Source: Bacteroidota bacterium (GTDB lineage Bacteria > Bacteroidota > Rhodothermia > Balneolales > Balneolaceae). Taken from it: a DNA stretch of 5,952 nt. Location: contig JAGXIS010000106.1 of assembly GCA_024635465.1 (NCBI GenBank), positions 1 to 5,952 of the forward strand, written 5' to 3'. Both the position numbers and the translations under genes were made by a program. Of this stretch, positions 1-5,906 are shown one piece after another. The notes under the pieces were generated by a model, which was not told the origin of the DNA, did not search any database, and saw nothing but the letters and a program-made list of their open reading frames with translations. Position 1 is the first letter of the stretch. Each line of letters begins with the position of its first letter.

Positions 1-1134
1 AGCCAAACCGGATGGTGATATTGGAAACGACTCAATAGTATAACTATTCTCATTTAAAACTCTCAATACTTCTGTTAGTATCACATTAGCTATCGCTTTT
101 GGCTCATTAAGCTCAATAATCGTTTTTTCAAAATAGTCAGCCAGTGGGCGATTGTCCGTCAAGGTTACTGAATCTTCTTCACTCAGACCCAGTTCATTTA
201 CAAAACGGGTAAATCGAATGTCAGGCAATTCCGGAAGTTCAGAATTAATTTCTTCGAGTAAATCAGCATGTACAATAATTGGGGGGATATCCGGCTCCGG
301 GAAGTATCGATAATCATGAGCTTCTTCTTTTGATCTCATTTTACGGGTTTCCAGTTTATTTGGATCCCAAAGAAGGGTTTGCTGTATGACCTCCCCTCCT
401 GATTCAACCAATTCTATCTGTCGCTCAATTTCAAAAATGATTGCGCGCTCAACATTTCGAAAAGAGTTCATATTTTTTAATTCAGTACGTGTACCCAATT
501 CTTTCTGTCCTCTGGGTCGTATCGATACATTGGCATCACAACGCAGACTTCCCTCTTCCATATTTCCATCACAAACTTCTAAGTACTGAACAATCTGCCT
601 TATCTTTTTAAGATAAGCATAAGCTTCTTGAGGAGTCCGCATGTCAGGTTCGGAAACGATTTCAATAAGAGGTGTTCCTGCTCTGTTTAAATCAATCAGG
701 GTATGATATGGATCCTGGTCATGAATAGATTTACCGGCATCCTCCTCCATATGAATACGGGTAATTCCTATTCTTTTATCATAATCTTCCAATTCGATCA
801 AAATATGCCCATCATAACAAATAGGAGTTTCATACTGTGATATCTGATATCCTTTAGGTAGATCCGGATAGAAATAGTTTTTTCTGGCAAAAATTGACTT
901 TTCAGAAATCTTACATTGTGTTGCCAATCCCATTTTGATAGTATATCGAACCAGGTTTTCATTCAAAACGGGTAATGTTCCCGGATGGCCCAAACAGAGA
1001 GGCGTAATCTGTGAATTTGGAGCACCGCCGTATTCAGGCGATACTGCAGCAAAGGCTTTGGTTTCTGTAAGTAACTGCGCGTGAACCTCGAGACCAATTA
1101 CAGCCTCATATTTTTCATTTTTTATTGTGGACAT
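1..1134 (-). CDS. gatB: Aspartyl/glutamyl-tRNA(Asn/Gln) amidotransferase subunit B, 3' end cut by window
   Basis: GatB is the tRNA-binding and kinase-like subunit of the cytosolic GatCAB complex. The complex converts misacylated Glu-tRNA(Gln) and/or Asp-tRNA(Asn) to the correct amide form, using ammonia supplied by GatA and ATP. The 378 visible codons read as a clean GatB cradle domain: GLEVHAQL at residues 14-21 (Glu16 and His18 correspond to active-site metal ligands), RKNYFYPDLPKGYQISQY at 84-101, RIHMEEDAGK at 126-135, DLNRAGTPLIEIVSEPD at 148-164, NMEEGSLRCDANVSIRP at 191-207, and EEAHDYRYFPEPD at 270-282. The helical domain follows. GatB is usually about 475-480 residues, so roughly 100 C-terminal residues (the YqeY-like tail) lie beyond the left edge. 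The ATG at 1134-1132 is chosen because the conserved VIGLEVH starts about ten residues later; no Shine-Dalgarno precedes it. It is divergent from pdxA. No GatA or GatC is visible, which is common because these genes are often dispersed. Family assignment is very secure; whether it serves Gln, Asn or both cannot be told here. Confidence 0.97.
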   Translation of the reverse strand, partial: MSTIKNEKYEAVIGLEVHAQLLTETKAFAAVSPEYGGAPNSQITPLCLGHPGTLPVLNENLVRYTIKMGLATQCKISEKSIFARKNYFYPDLPKGYQISQYETPICYDGHILIELEDYDKRIGITRIHMEEDAGKSIHDQDPYHTLIDLNRAGTPLIEIVSEPDMRTPQEAYAYLKKIRQIVQYLEVCDGNMEEGSLRCDANVSIRPRGQKELGTRTELKNMNSFRNVERAIIFEIERQIELVESGGEVIQQTLLWDPNKLETRKMRSKEEAHDYRYFPEPDIPPIIVHADLLEEINSELPELPDIRFTRFVNELGLSEEDSVTLTDNRPLADYFEKTIIELNEPKAIANVILTEVLRVLNENSYTIESFPISPSGLA

Positions 1135-1232
1135 CTTATCATTTAAAATTCTGAAAATTGACGCGATTAGAAGATAATAAAGGTTTCTGAGAATGTACTA
1201 ACGAATCTATCTGTTTATGATTAAAATAACGT

Positions 1233-1240
1233 CAAATTTA
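1233..1240 (-). promoter_or_regulatory. Candidate gatB promoter element (TAAATTTG, TAnnTTTG-type -7 box)
   Basis: On the minus strand this reads TAAATTTG, which matches the TAnnTTTG -7 consensus known for Bacteroidota housekeeping sigma factors. It overlaps a TTGACG hexamer at 1235-1230 that resembles a sigma-70 -35 box but has no good -10 partner 16-18 bases downstream. Transcription from the -7 box would begin about 90 bases before the gatB ATG. I find no clear -33 TTTG at the expected upstream distance, so this is a weak, motif-only call. Confidence 0.25.
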
Positions 1241-1270
1241 TATCGTAGTCGATGAGTATGAATTCACTAT

Positions 1271-1298
1271 TTTACAGAAAATTGCAGATCCATATTTT
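1271..1298 (+). promoter_or_regulatory. Candidate pdxA promoter (-35 TTTACA, -10 TATTTT)
   Basis: TTTACA at 1271-1276 matches the sigma-70 -35 consensus at five of six positions. It is followed after 16 bases by TATTTT at 1293-1298, four of six for the -10 box. A start about seven bases past the -10 would fall on or next to the pdxA ATG at 1305, so the message would be leaderless or nearly so, in keeping with the absence of any ribosome binding site there. A/T-rich DNA gives such matches by chance, so confidence is low. Confidence 0.25.
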
Positions 1299-1304
1299 TT
1301 AACT

Positions 1305-2303
1305 ATGAACCCTATAATAGCAATAAGCATGGGCGATTACAATGGAATCGGCCCGGAAGTAGCTCTCAAAACTCTTGAGAAATCAAATCTGAATAAATCT
1401 ACACCTATATGGATTGGTATACCTGAAGTGTTTTTAATGACTATGGATCAAATAGGCATTCAACTAAATCACCGAATAATGAACAATTCGGAAGATATTA
1501 ATGAAGGTGTCATTAATATTTATCCTATTTCAATGGAACCATCCGTCAACGTGAGCTATGGAACAATCCATGCTGAAGCAGGCAAAGCGGCGATGTTTGC
1601 TGTAGAAAAGGGAATACAGTTCTGTTTAGAGAAAAAGAGCCATGCTTTGGTTACATCACCCATCTCTAAAGAAGCCATATCAAAAGCGGGATATGCTGTA
1701 CCGGGTCATACAGAATTTTTAGCCGAGAAAACGGATAGTAAATCTTTTATGATGATTTTAACCGGTGAAAAGATGAGAGTAGGACTATCTACTATTCATA
1801 TTCCGGTCAAAAATATTTCAGAGAATATTCGCTTTGAAATGTTAAATCAACAGATACAAATATTACACGACAGTTTAGTCAATGATTTTGGCATCAACGA
1901 ACCCCGAATCGCGCTTCTTGGATTAAATCCCCATGCAGGAGATGGTGGTGTTTTGGGTGATGAAGAGATTAAACACATCATACCGGCCATTCAAAAAGTA
2001 AATGGAAACGCACTATTGGTAGATGGACCTTTTTCTGCTGATGGATATTTTGCATCCGGTACATACAAACAGTATGATGCGACACTCGCGATGTACCATG
2101 ATCAAGGATTAATTCCATTCAAAACGATTTCATTCGGTTATGGTGTTAACTTCACAGCGGGTTTACCCATTATTAGAACGTCACCGGATCATGGAACAGC
2201 ATTTGCAATTGCAGGATTGAACCGTGCAGATTCACAATCATTCACTGAGGCTTATTTATTAGCATTAAAAATGGCAAACCAAAGATTTAGACTTGATTCA
2301 TAA
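1305..2303 (+). CDS. pdxA: 4-hydroxythreonine-4-phosphate dehydrogenase
   Basis: PdxA is a cytosolic, metal-dependent dehydrogenase that uses NAD(P)+ to oxidise 4-phosphohydroxy-L-threonine. The product decarboxylates to 3-amino-1-hydroxyacetone phosphate, which PdxJ condenses with deoxyxylulose phosphate to give pyridoxine phosphate (the DXP-dependent B6 route). The 332 residues match the family length (E. coli 329). Key residues known from E. coli PdxA appear at positions shifted by one: substrate-binding His135-Thr136 in VPGHTEF; metal ligands His165 (TIHIPV), His210 (LNPHAGDGG) and His265 (MYHDQGLIPFK); phosphate/substrate contacts Lys273, Asn282 and Arg291. The N-terminal motif is GDYNGIGPE rather than GDPAGIGPE. 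The ATG at 1305 places ISMGDYNGIG at residues 7-16, as in the family; no Shine-Dalgarno is present. It is the first gene of a likely operon with the methyltransferase nine bases downstream. The threonate-phosphate dehydrogenase paralogue PdxA2 is less likely because no DUF1537 kinase partner is adjacent. Confidence 0.95.
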   Translation: MNPIIAISMGDYNGIGPEVALKTLEKSNLNKSTPIWIGIPEVFLMTMDQIGIQLNHRIMNNSEDINEGVINIYPISMEPSVNVSYGTIHAEAGKAAMFAVEKGIQFCLEKKSHALVTSPISKEAISKAGYAVPGHTEFLAEKTDSKSFMMILTGEKMRVGLSTIHIPVKNISENIRFEMLNQQIQILHDSLVNDFGINEPRIALLGLNPHAGDGGVLGDEEIKHIIPAIQKVNGNALLVDGPFSADGYFASGTYKQYDATLAMYHDQGLIPFKTISFGYGVNFTAGLPIIRTSPDHGTAFAIAGLNRADSQSFTEAYLLALKMANQRFRLDS

Positions 2304-2312
2304 AAAACATTC

Positions 2313-3089
2313 ATGAGTATAGATACAAAAATAAATCCACCTTACTCCTCTTTAGCAGATATTTATGATATTGTGATGTCGGATGTAGATTATGAAACAT
2401 GGGCCGATTACATTGATGAAATCATCATTACACACAACCCGGAAGCCAATCATCTTCTTGAACTTGCTTGCGGTACTGGCACCATAGCTCTATCCCTTGA
2501 AGAACTGGATTGTTATGATATCACTGCAACGGATGGAAGTTCGGATATGATTCGGGTGGCTAAGAAAAAAGGGGCTTCAGTTAATTCAAAAATTCATTTT
2601 GAGGTAATGGATTTTAATAACATCAAGAGCAATAAGTCTTATGATGTAGTATACTTGATTTTTGACAGTATCAATTATCTCAAAGAAGAGGAGTTAATCC
2701 TAAAATTGCATCAAGACGTAAAAAATATTTTAGCTCCCAATGGTATTTTTATTTACGATTTTACCACACCAAGAAATTCCAGAAAAGCCGTCAAATATTT
2801 GGATAATGATACCCACACTATCGGAAATAAATACAGGTATCAACGAGAGAGCTCTTATGATGCGAAGAATCAGATTCATACCAATGTATTTCAGATAGAA
2901 CAATTGAAACAAACAGGTAATATCGGAACCGATTTGTTTAAAGAAATCCATAAGCAGAAAATTTATTCCCAAGATTACATGTGTTCAATAATAGAGAAAA
3001 CAGAATTCACTATATTGGAGGCTTATGATGGTTTTCAACTACTTCCTGCTCATAAAAACAGTTTACGCATTACCATGGTGTTACAATGA
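2313..3089 (+). CDS. Class I SAM-dependent methyltransferase, substrate unknown
   Basis: The 258-residue protein has a Rossmann-type class I methyltransferase fold and is probably cytosolic; no signal peptide or membrane segment is visible. Motif I, the SAM-binding glycine loop, is LLELACGTGTIA at residues 48-59. The acidic residue binding the SAM ribose is Asp74 in TATDGSSDMI (71-80). MDFN at 99-102 lies near the adenine pocket, and motif IV-like VVYLIFDSINYL is at 112-123. The N-terminal YSSLADIYDIVMSD..Y..W segment (11-30) is typical of small-molecule methyltransferases of the Methyltransf_25/YqeM-like type. The C-terminal 110 residues (about 150-258) form the variable part expected to set the substrate, and I do not recognise them. 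The gene follows pdxA by nine bases, and its TGA overlaps the ftsE ATG (ATGA, 3086-3089), so it is probably co-transcribed with both and coupled to ftsE. Fold assignment is secure; the methylated target is not inferable. Confidence 0.88.
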   Translation: MSIDTKINPPYSSLADIYDIVMSDVDYETWADYIDEIIITHNPEANHLLELACGTGTIALSLEELDCYDITATDGSSDMIRVAKKKGASVNSKIHFEVMDFNNIKSNKSYDVVYLIFDSINYLKEEELILKLHQDVKNILAPNGIFIYDFTTPRNSRKAVKYLDNDTHTIGNKYRYQRESSYDAKNQIHTNVFQIEQLKQTGNIGTDLFKEIHKQKIYSQDYMCSIIEKTEFTILEAYDGFQLLPAHKNSLRITMVLQ

Positions 3090-3766
3090 ATAGTCCCTTT
3101 GCAATTCAAATGAATAATGTATCCGTTAAATACGGGAACAATGTAGTCCTTAACGAAATCGATTTTACCCTCGATCAAAGTGAATTTTGCTATGTAATCG
3201 GCAAAACCGGAGCCGGTAAAAGTTCCTTTTTGAAATTAATTTACAGAGATGTAACACCGACTTCAGGTTCGGTGTTTGTTGCTGACTTTGATGTAACCAC
3301 TTTACCGGATCGTAAAGTGCCTTTTTTAAGGAGAAGTATTGGTGTGGTTTTTCAGGATTTCCAACTGTTATCGGACAGAAATGTCTTTGATAATGTTGCA
3401 TTTGCACTCCAAGTTACCGGTAACAAAACGGGTTTTATAAAAAACAGGGTTCTGGAAGTTTTAGGGCTAGTCGGATTGAGTCACAGAAGAAACAGCATGC
3501 CTGAAGACCTTTCCGGTGGAGAGAAACAACGAGTTGTGATAGCAAGAGCACTGGCAAATGAACCTCGACTTCTATTGGCTGATGAGCCAACCGGGAATTT
3601 GGATCCGGATGCAAGTGGATCCATTATGGAACTGCTACAACAAATTAACAATCGAGGAATGGCCGTTTTGATGGTAACTCACGATTATAATGTAATTAGA
3701 AAATTCCCACGTAAAACCATTGAAATCAAGAATGGTAAATTGAAAGAGGTAAACGTCGGTAAATAG
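3086..3766 (+). CDS. ftsE: Cell division ATP-binding protein FtsE
   Basis: FtsE is the cytoplasmic ABC-type ATPase that pairs with the membrane protein FtsX. FtsEX sits at the divisome and uses ATP to activate peptidoglycan hydrolases, often via coiled-coil adaptors, during septation. The 226 residues match the family (E. coli 222) and contain a full nucleotide-binding domain: Walker A GKTGAGKSS at 39-47, Q-loop Gln90 within VVFQDFQLL, signature LSGGEKQR at 142-149, Walker B LLLADEP at 162-168 with catalytic Glu167, D-loop GNLD at 170-173, and switch His199 in VTHD. The FQDFQLLSDRNVFDNVAFAL segment is characteristic of FtsE rather than LolD or MacB-type ATPases. The ATG overlaps the upstream methyltransferase stop by four bases, implying translational coupling. 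No ftsX follows; the next gene encodes an unrelated exported protein. In Bacteroidota-like genomes ftsE and ftsX are often apart, so a partner elsewhere is expected. A different ABC exporter partner is possible but less likely. Confidence 0.92.
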   Translation: MNSPFAIQMNNVSVKYGNNVVLNEIDFTLDQSEFCYVIGKTGAGKSSFLKLIYRDVTPTSGSVFVADFDVTTLPDRKVPFLRRSIGVVFQDFQLLSDRNVFDNVAFALQVTGNKTGFIKNRVLEVLGLVGLSHRRNSMPEDLSGGEKQRVVIARALANEPRLLLADEPTGNLDPDASGSIMELLQQINNRGMAVLMVTHDYNVIRKFPRKTIEIKNGKLKEVNVGK

Positions 3767-3779
3767 ATTCCTATCTTAT

Positions 3780-3791
3780 AAAAGCGCTTTT
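3780..3791. promoter_or_regulatory. Perfect 12-base palindrome downstream of ftsE
   Basis: The sequence AAAAGCGCTTTT lies 14 bases past the ftsE stop and is followed by two more T residues. As RNA it could fold only into four A-U pairs around a GCGC loop, which is too weak for a standard intrinsic terminator, although the trailing T run is suggestive. It could equally be a dyad protein-binding site. It is the only candidate punctuation between ftsE and the exported-protein gene. Confidence 0.2.
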
Positions 3792-3871
3792 TTATTCATT
3801 TAAAGCATAAAATTACTTTCCAATTCAATAAAGATTTTGTTAATTATACATAACTGTTAATCAATCCTTAT

Positions 3872-3875
3872 GGAG
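3872..3875 (+). promoter_or_regulatory. Shine-Dalgarno-like GGAG that favours the 3882 start
   Basis: GGAG lies six bases before the ATG at 3882, a normal spacing for a ribosome binding site. The alternative in-frame ATG at 3870-3872 overlaps it and has no such site upstream. This is the only clear Shine-Dalgarno-like element before a gene in the window. The site helps to choose the start but is only four bases long. Confidence 0.45.
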
Positions 3876-3881
3876 TCAGTT

Positions 3882-4679
3882 ATGAAGAATACACTTCTGT
3901 TATTGCTTATCACCTGTGTAGTTTCATTAATTCCCTTCACCCATTCTAATGCGCAATCTCAAGAGGGTGACTACATGCACATCGATTATATTCATATTGA
4001 AAAGGAAGATATTGGAGATTTTATCTCTCAAATAGAGCCCCAAATCAAAAGATTACAACAAGCCAGAGTTGACTCAGGTGCATTGAATGAGTGGTATATT
4101 TATAGAGTTGCTTATCCCGGATCTCAAAATACGGTTCACAATTTTGTCTCCGTGTCTATCTGTTCATACATCTGTTCATTTGAAGATTTTCATGAATCTT
4201 TAAGTGATCAATTTTCATCGGATGATTTTGCTCAACTCATTAGAAATTATAGAAGTTTTATGATTCCAAACCACTCAGAACTTTGGAGAATTAACAATAA
4301 TGTGGTGAGAGAAGAGAACATGGAGCCAGCCAGATATTTTAGTATGGACTATATGAAAGTCAGAAACGGAATGGAGTATGCCTACCAAATGATGGAGGAT
4401 GAAATAGCACGGCCTTTACATGAACAGAGAATGGAGAATGATGCTATGGAAGCCTGGCAGTTATTTAGTCTCGTTATTCCAGGTGGTTCTCAATATGGCT
4501 ACAACTATGCCACGGGAAATCACTTCAAAGATTTAAAGGATTTTGAATTTGGGTTTACAGATGAGTTAATAAGTCAAACTCATCCAAACACCAATGTCAG
4601 TGAATTTTTTGATAATATTGAGCGAACTCGTGACCCTGTACGTATTGAGATATGGGAACTACTGGATTATGTTAAATAG
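3882..4679 (+). CDS. Exported protein of unknown function with two tandem alpha/beta repeats
   Basis: I do not recognise this protein as a named family. The start at 3882 gives 265 residues beginning with a classic Sec signal peptide: Lys2, a leucine-rich hydrophobic core (residues 5-18), and a likely signal peptidase I site after SNA, before Gln25. An in-frame ATG at 3870 would add four residues (MESV); 3882 is preferred because GGAG lies six bases upstream and the signal peptide then starts normally. No lipobox is present, so it is probably periplasmic or secreted. The mature part is an internal duplication: residues about 31-141 and 151-263 share the order Y-x-x-x-DY-(beta), a long helix, W-x-(aromatic)-(beta)-PG, an aromatic strand, F-x-D/E-F, and a final beta strand with E-(L/I)-W. 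This pattern resembles tandem ferredoxin-like (dimeric alpha/beta-barrel) domains, which is inference. Two cysteines (94 and 98) occur only in copy one. It follows ftsE by 115 bases and may have its own promoter. It ends 60 bases before the convergent deiminase gene. Confidence 0.85.
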   Translation: MKNTLLLLLITCVVSLIPFTHSNAQSQEGDYMHIDYIHIEKEDIGDFISQIEPQIKRLQQARVDSGALNEWYIYRVAYPGSQNTVHNFVSVSICSYICSFEDFHESLSDQFSSDDFAQLIRNYRSFMIPNHSELWRINNNVVREENMEPARYFSMDYMKVRNGMEYAYQMMEDEIARPLHEQRMENDAMEAWQLFSLVIPGGSQYGYNYATGNHFKDLKDFEFGFTDELISQTHPNTNVSEFFDNIERTRDPVRIEIWELLDYVK

Positions 4680-4739
4680 GTTTCAATTAAAAAACCTCTT
4701 AATAAATCTGTTTAGAATGGATGTTTGGAATCATAGTTC

Positions 4740-5816
4740 TCAATGATCAAAATGTGTTAATCCATAAAGCTGTTGAGTTATACAGTGAATACTTCCTTGT
4801 CCCCATACAAGATCTGTACAGTCGATCCCTATAATATCCCGATCCGGAAAGAACTCTCTGAAAAGATCCAATGCAATTTCGTCGTAACGTTCATCATAAA
4901 GAGGCACCAAGACAACGCCATTAGCGATATAGAAGTTTGCATAACTGGCGGGCACAAATTGTGATCCGTCAACTGTTTGGTCAACAATTCTTGTCTGCGG
5001 CAGTGGCAAAGTAACAATTTGAAATGGCTCACCATATTGATTTTCAGCATTTTCCAAAATCTCAAGATTCTCTTGAAGTGCAGAAAAATTGACATCTGAT
5101 TCATCTTCTGTAACCATTGTTAAAATGGTATTTTTATTCAAAAATCTTGATAAATCATCGATATGACCATCCGTATCGTCTCCGGCCAGTCCTTTCTTAA
5201 GCCATATTATCTTTTCCGCACCTAAATAATCAAACAACATCTGTTCAATCTGTGACTTTGTTAAATGTGGATTTCGGTTAGGATTTAATAGCACAGACTC
5301 AGTTGTCAACAGTATGCCTTCACCATTTGTTTCTATACTCCCACCTTCCAACACCATTCCGGTTTTGAAGTATGGAAGATCATAATGATTACTGAACCAT
5401 TTAGGAAGAGCATTATCAGAGTCATACGGTGGGTACTTCCCTCCCCATGCGTTATACTCCCAATCAGTTATTGCAACCTTTTTTGATGATTCATTTTGAA
5501 GTTGTATAAAAATGGGTCCGCAATCGCGCGCCCAAACATCATTAATCGGTAGAGATTGAATCGTTACATCTTGCAAATTTACAGATCTTGAGATCAGTTT
5601 TTCGATTAGATAGTTTTCTGGCAGACGCAGATCGTGAAGCAGAATAATTGGTTCATACTGATGTAATGGCACAATGATATCTAAATATACCTCCTCCACT
5701 TTCTTTAATCTATTACCAGGCCAGGTTTCAATATTTGATGGCCAGTGTAGTTGCGTTGCTGAATGTTTACTCCACTCAGCAGGCATACGATATCCTAAAT
5801 CACAAGGTTTTTTCAT
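4740..5816 (-). CDS. aguA: Agmatine deiminase family protein (probable agmatine iminohydrolase)
   Basis: Agmatine deiminases hydrolyse agmatine to N-carbamoylputrescine and ammonia, a step from arginine to putrescine. They share the guanidino-modifying pentein fold with Porphyromonas-type peptidylarginine deiminases. The 358 residues match the family length. Visible landmarks are: GYRMPAEWSKHSATQLHWP (8-26; family form GxxMPAEWxxHxATWLAWP), WPG at 32-34, NDVWARDCGP (92-101) with substrate-binding acids, WGGKYPPYDSDN (124-135), LEGGSIETNGEG (156-167) with Glu157, GDDTDGHIDDLSRF (212-225) with catalytic His218, and GQGSIHCITQQ (339-349) with nucleophile Cys345. No signal peptide is present, which favours cytosolic agmatine deiminase over exported peptidylarginine deiminase. 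The ATG at 5816 gives only seven residues before the conserved motif, as expected. The loop before the cysteine is GQGSIHC rather than the GGGNIHC familiar from plant and enterococcal enzymes. No carbamoylputrescine amidase (aguB) is visible next to it. Family is secure; substrate is moderately so. Confidence 0.9.
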   Translation of the reverse strand: MKKPCDLGYRMPAEWSKHSATQLHWPSNIETWPGNRLKKVEEVYLDIIVPLHQYEPIILLHDLRLPENYLIEKLISRSVNLQDVTIQSLPINDVWARDCGPIFIQLQNESSKKVAITDWEYNAWGGKYPPYDSDNALPKWFSNHYDLPYFKTGMVLEGGSIETNGEGILLTTESVLLNPNRNPHLTKSQIEQMLFDYLGAEKIIWLKKGLAGDDTDGHIDDLSRFLNKNTILTMVTEDESDVNFSALQENLEILENAENQYGEPFQIVTLPLPQTRIVDQTVDGSQFVPASYANFYIANGVVLVPLYDERYDEIALDLFREFFPDRDIIGIDCTDLVWGQGSIHCITQQLYGLTHFDH

Positions 5817-5856
5817 AAGGGTTCAATTCAATAACAGTCGTTCAATGGATTGAGAA

Positions 5857-5885
5857 ATAGTATTTAAGAAATCGGCAAAGATCAA
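5857..5885 (-). promoter_or_regulatory. Candidate promoter for the agmatine deiminase gene
   Basis: On the minus strand TTGATC (5885-5880, four of six to the -35 consensus) is followed after exactly 17 bases by TACTAT (5862-5857, four of six to the -10 box). Transcription would begin about 34 bases before the ATG at 5816. The -35 box overlaps by two bases one arm of the hairpin at 5884-5906. Spacing is ideal, but both boxes are partial matches in A/T-rich DNA. Confidence 0.25.
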
Positions 5886-5906
5886 TCCACATTCTGCAAG
5901 TGGATT
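5884..5906. repeat. Perfect 7-bp inverted repeat upstream of the agmatine deiminase gene
   Basis: AATCCAC at 5884-5890 and GTGGATT at 5900-5906 are exact inverted copies separated by nine bases. GATC tetramers flank the structure at 5880-5883 and 5912-5915. On the minus strand it lies between a possible upstream stop codon (5919-5917) and the deiminase start. It has no clean T run after it, so it is not a textbook terminator. It may act as a weak terminator, a leader hairpin or an operator. Confidence 0.35.

Noticed and set aside
386..589. 67-codon open frame on the plus strand
   Set aside because: It lies antisense within gatB, whose protein motifs are unmistakable, and its product has no recognisable features.
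1158..1178. TTGACG plus GATAAT as a pdxA promoter
   Set aside because: The two boxes are only nine bases apart, far from the 16-18 needed, and there is no -10-like hexamer at the right distance.
2730..2972. 80-codon open frame on the minus strand
   Set aside because: It is antisense to the methyltransferase gene and has low-complexity hydrophobic content without motif support.
3165..3407. 80-codon open frame on the minus strand
   Set aside because: It is antisense to the ftsE Walker A and Q-loop region, which is clearly the real coding frame.
3786..3812. Possible intrinsic terminator after ftsE (GCTTT/AAAGC or TTTTAT/ATAAAA stems)
   Set aside because: Stems are five or six pairs, mostly A-U, with loops of 11 bases and no proper T run, so they are too weak to call.
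3912..3932. Lipoprotein signal at the signal-peptide cysteine (LITC)
   Set aside because: The residues before the cysteine do not fit a lipobox (Ile and Thr at -2 and -1), and the cysteine is within the hydrophobic core rather than after it. A SNA cleavage site follows later.
4680..4739. Bidirectional terminator between the convergent genes
   Set aside because: The 60-base gap shows only an AAAC/GTTT pairing across a long loop. No stable hairpin with a T tract is visible on either strand.
4773..5104. Open frames of 63 codons (4773-4964, plus strand) and 91 codons (4829-5104, minus strand)
   Set aside because: Both fall inside the agmatine deiminase gene in other frames, and the deiminase frame carries the conserved catalytic motifs.
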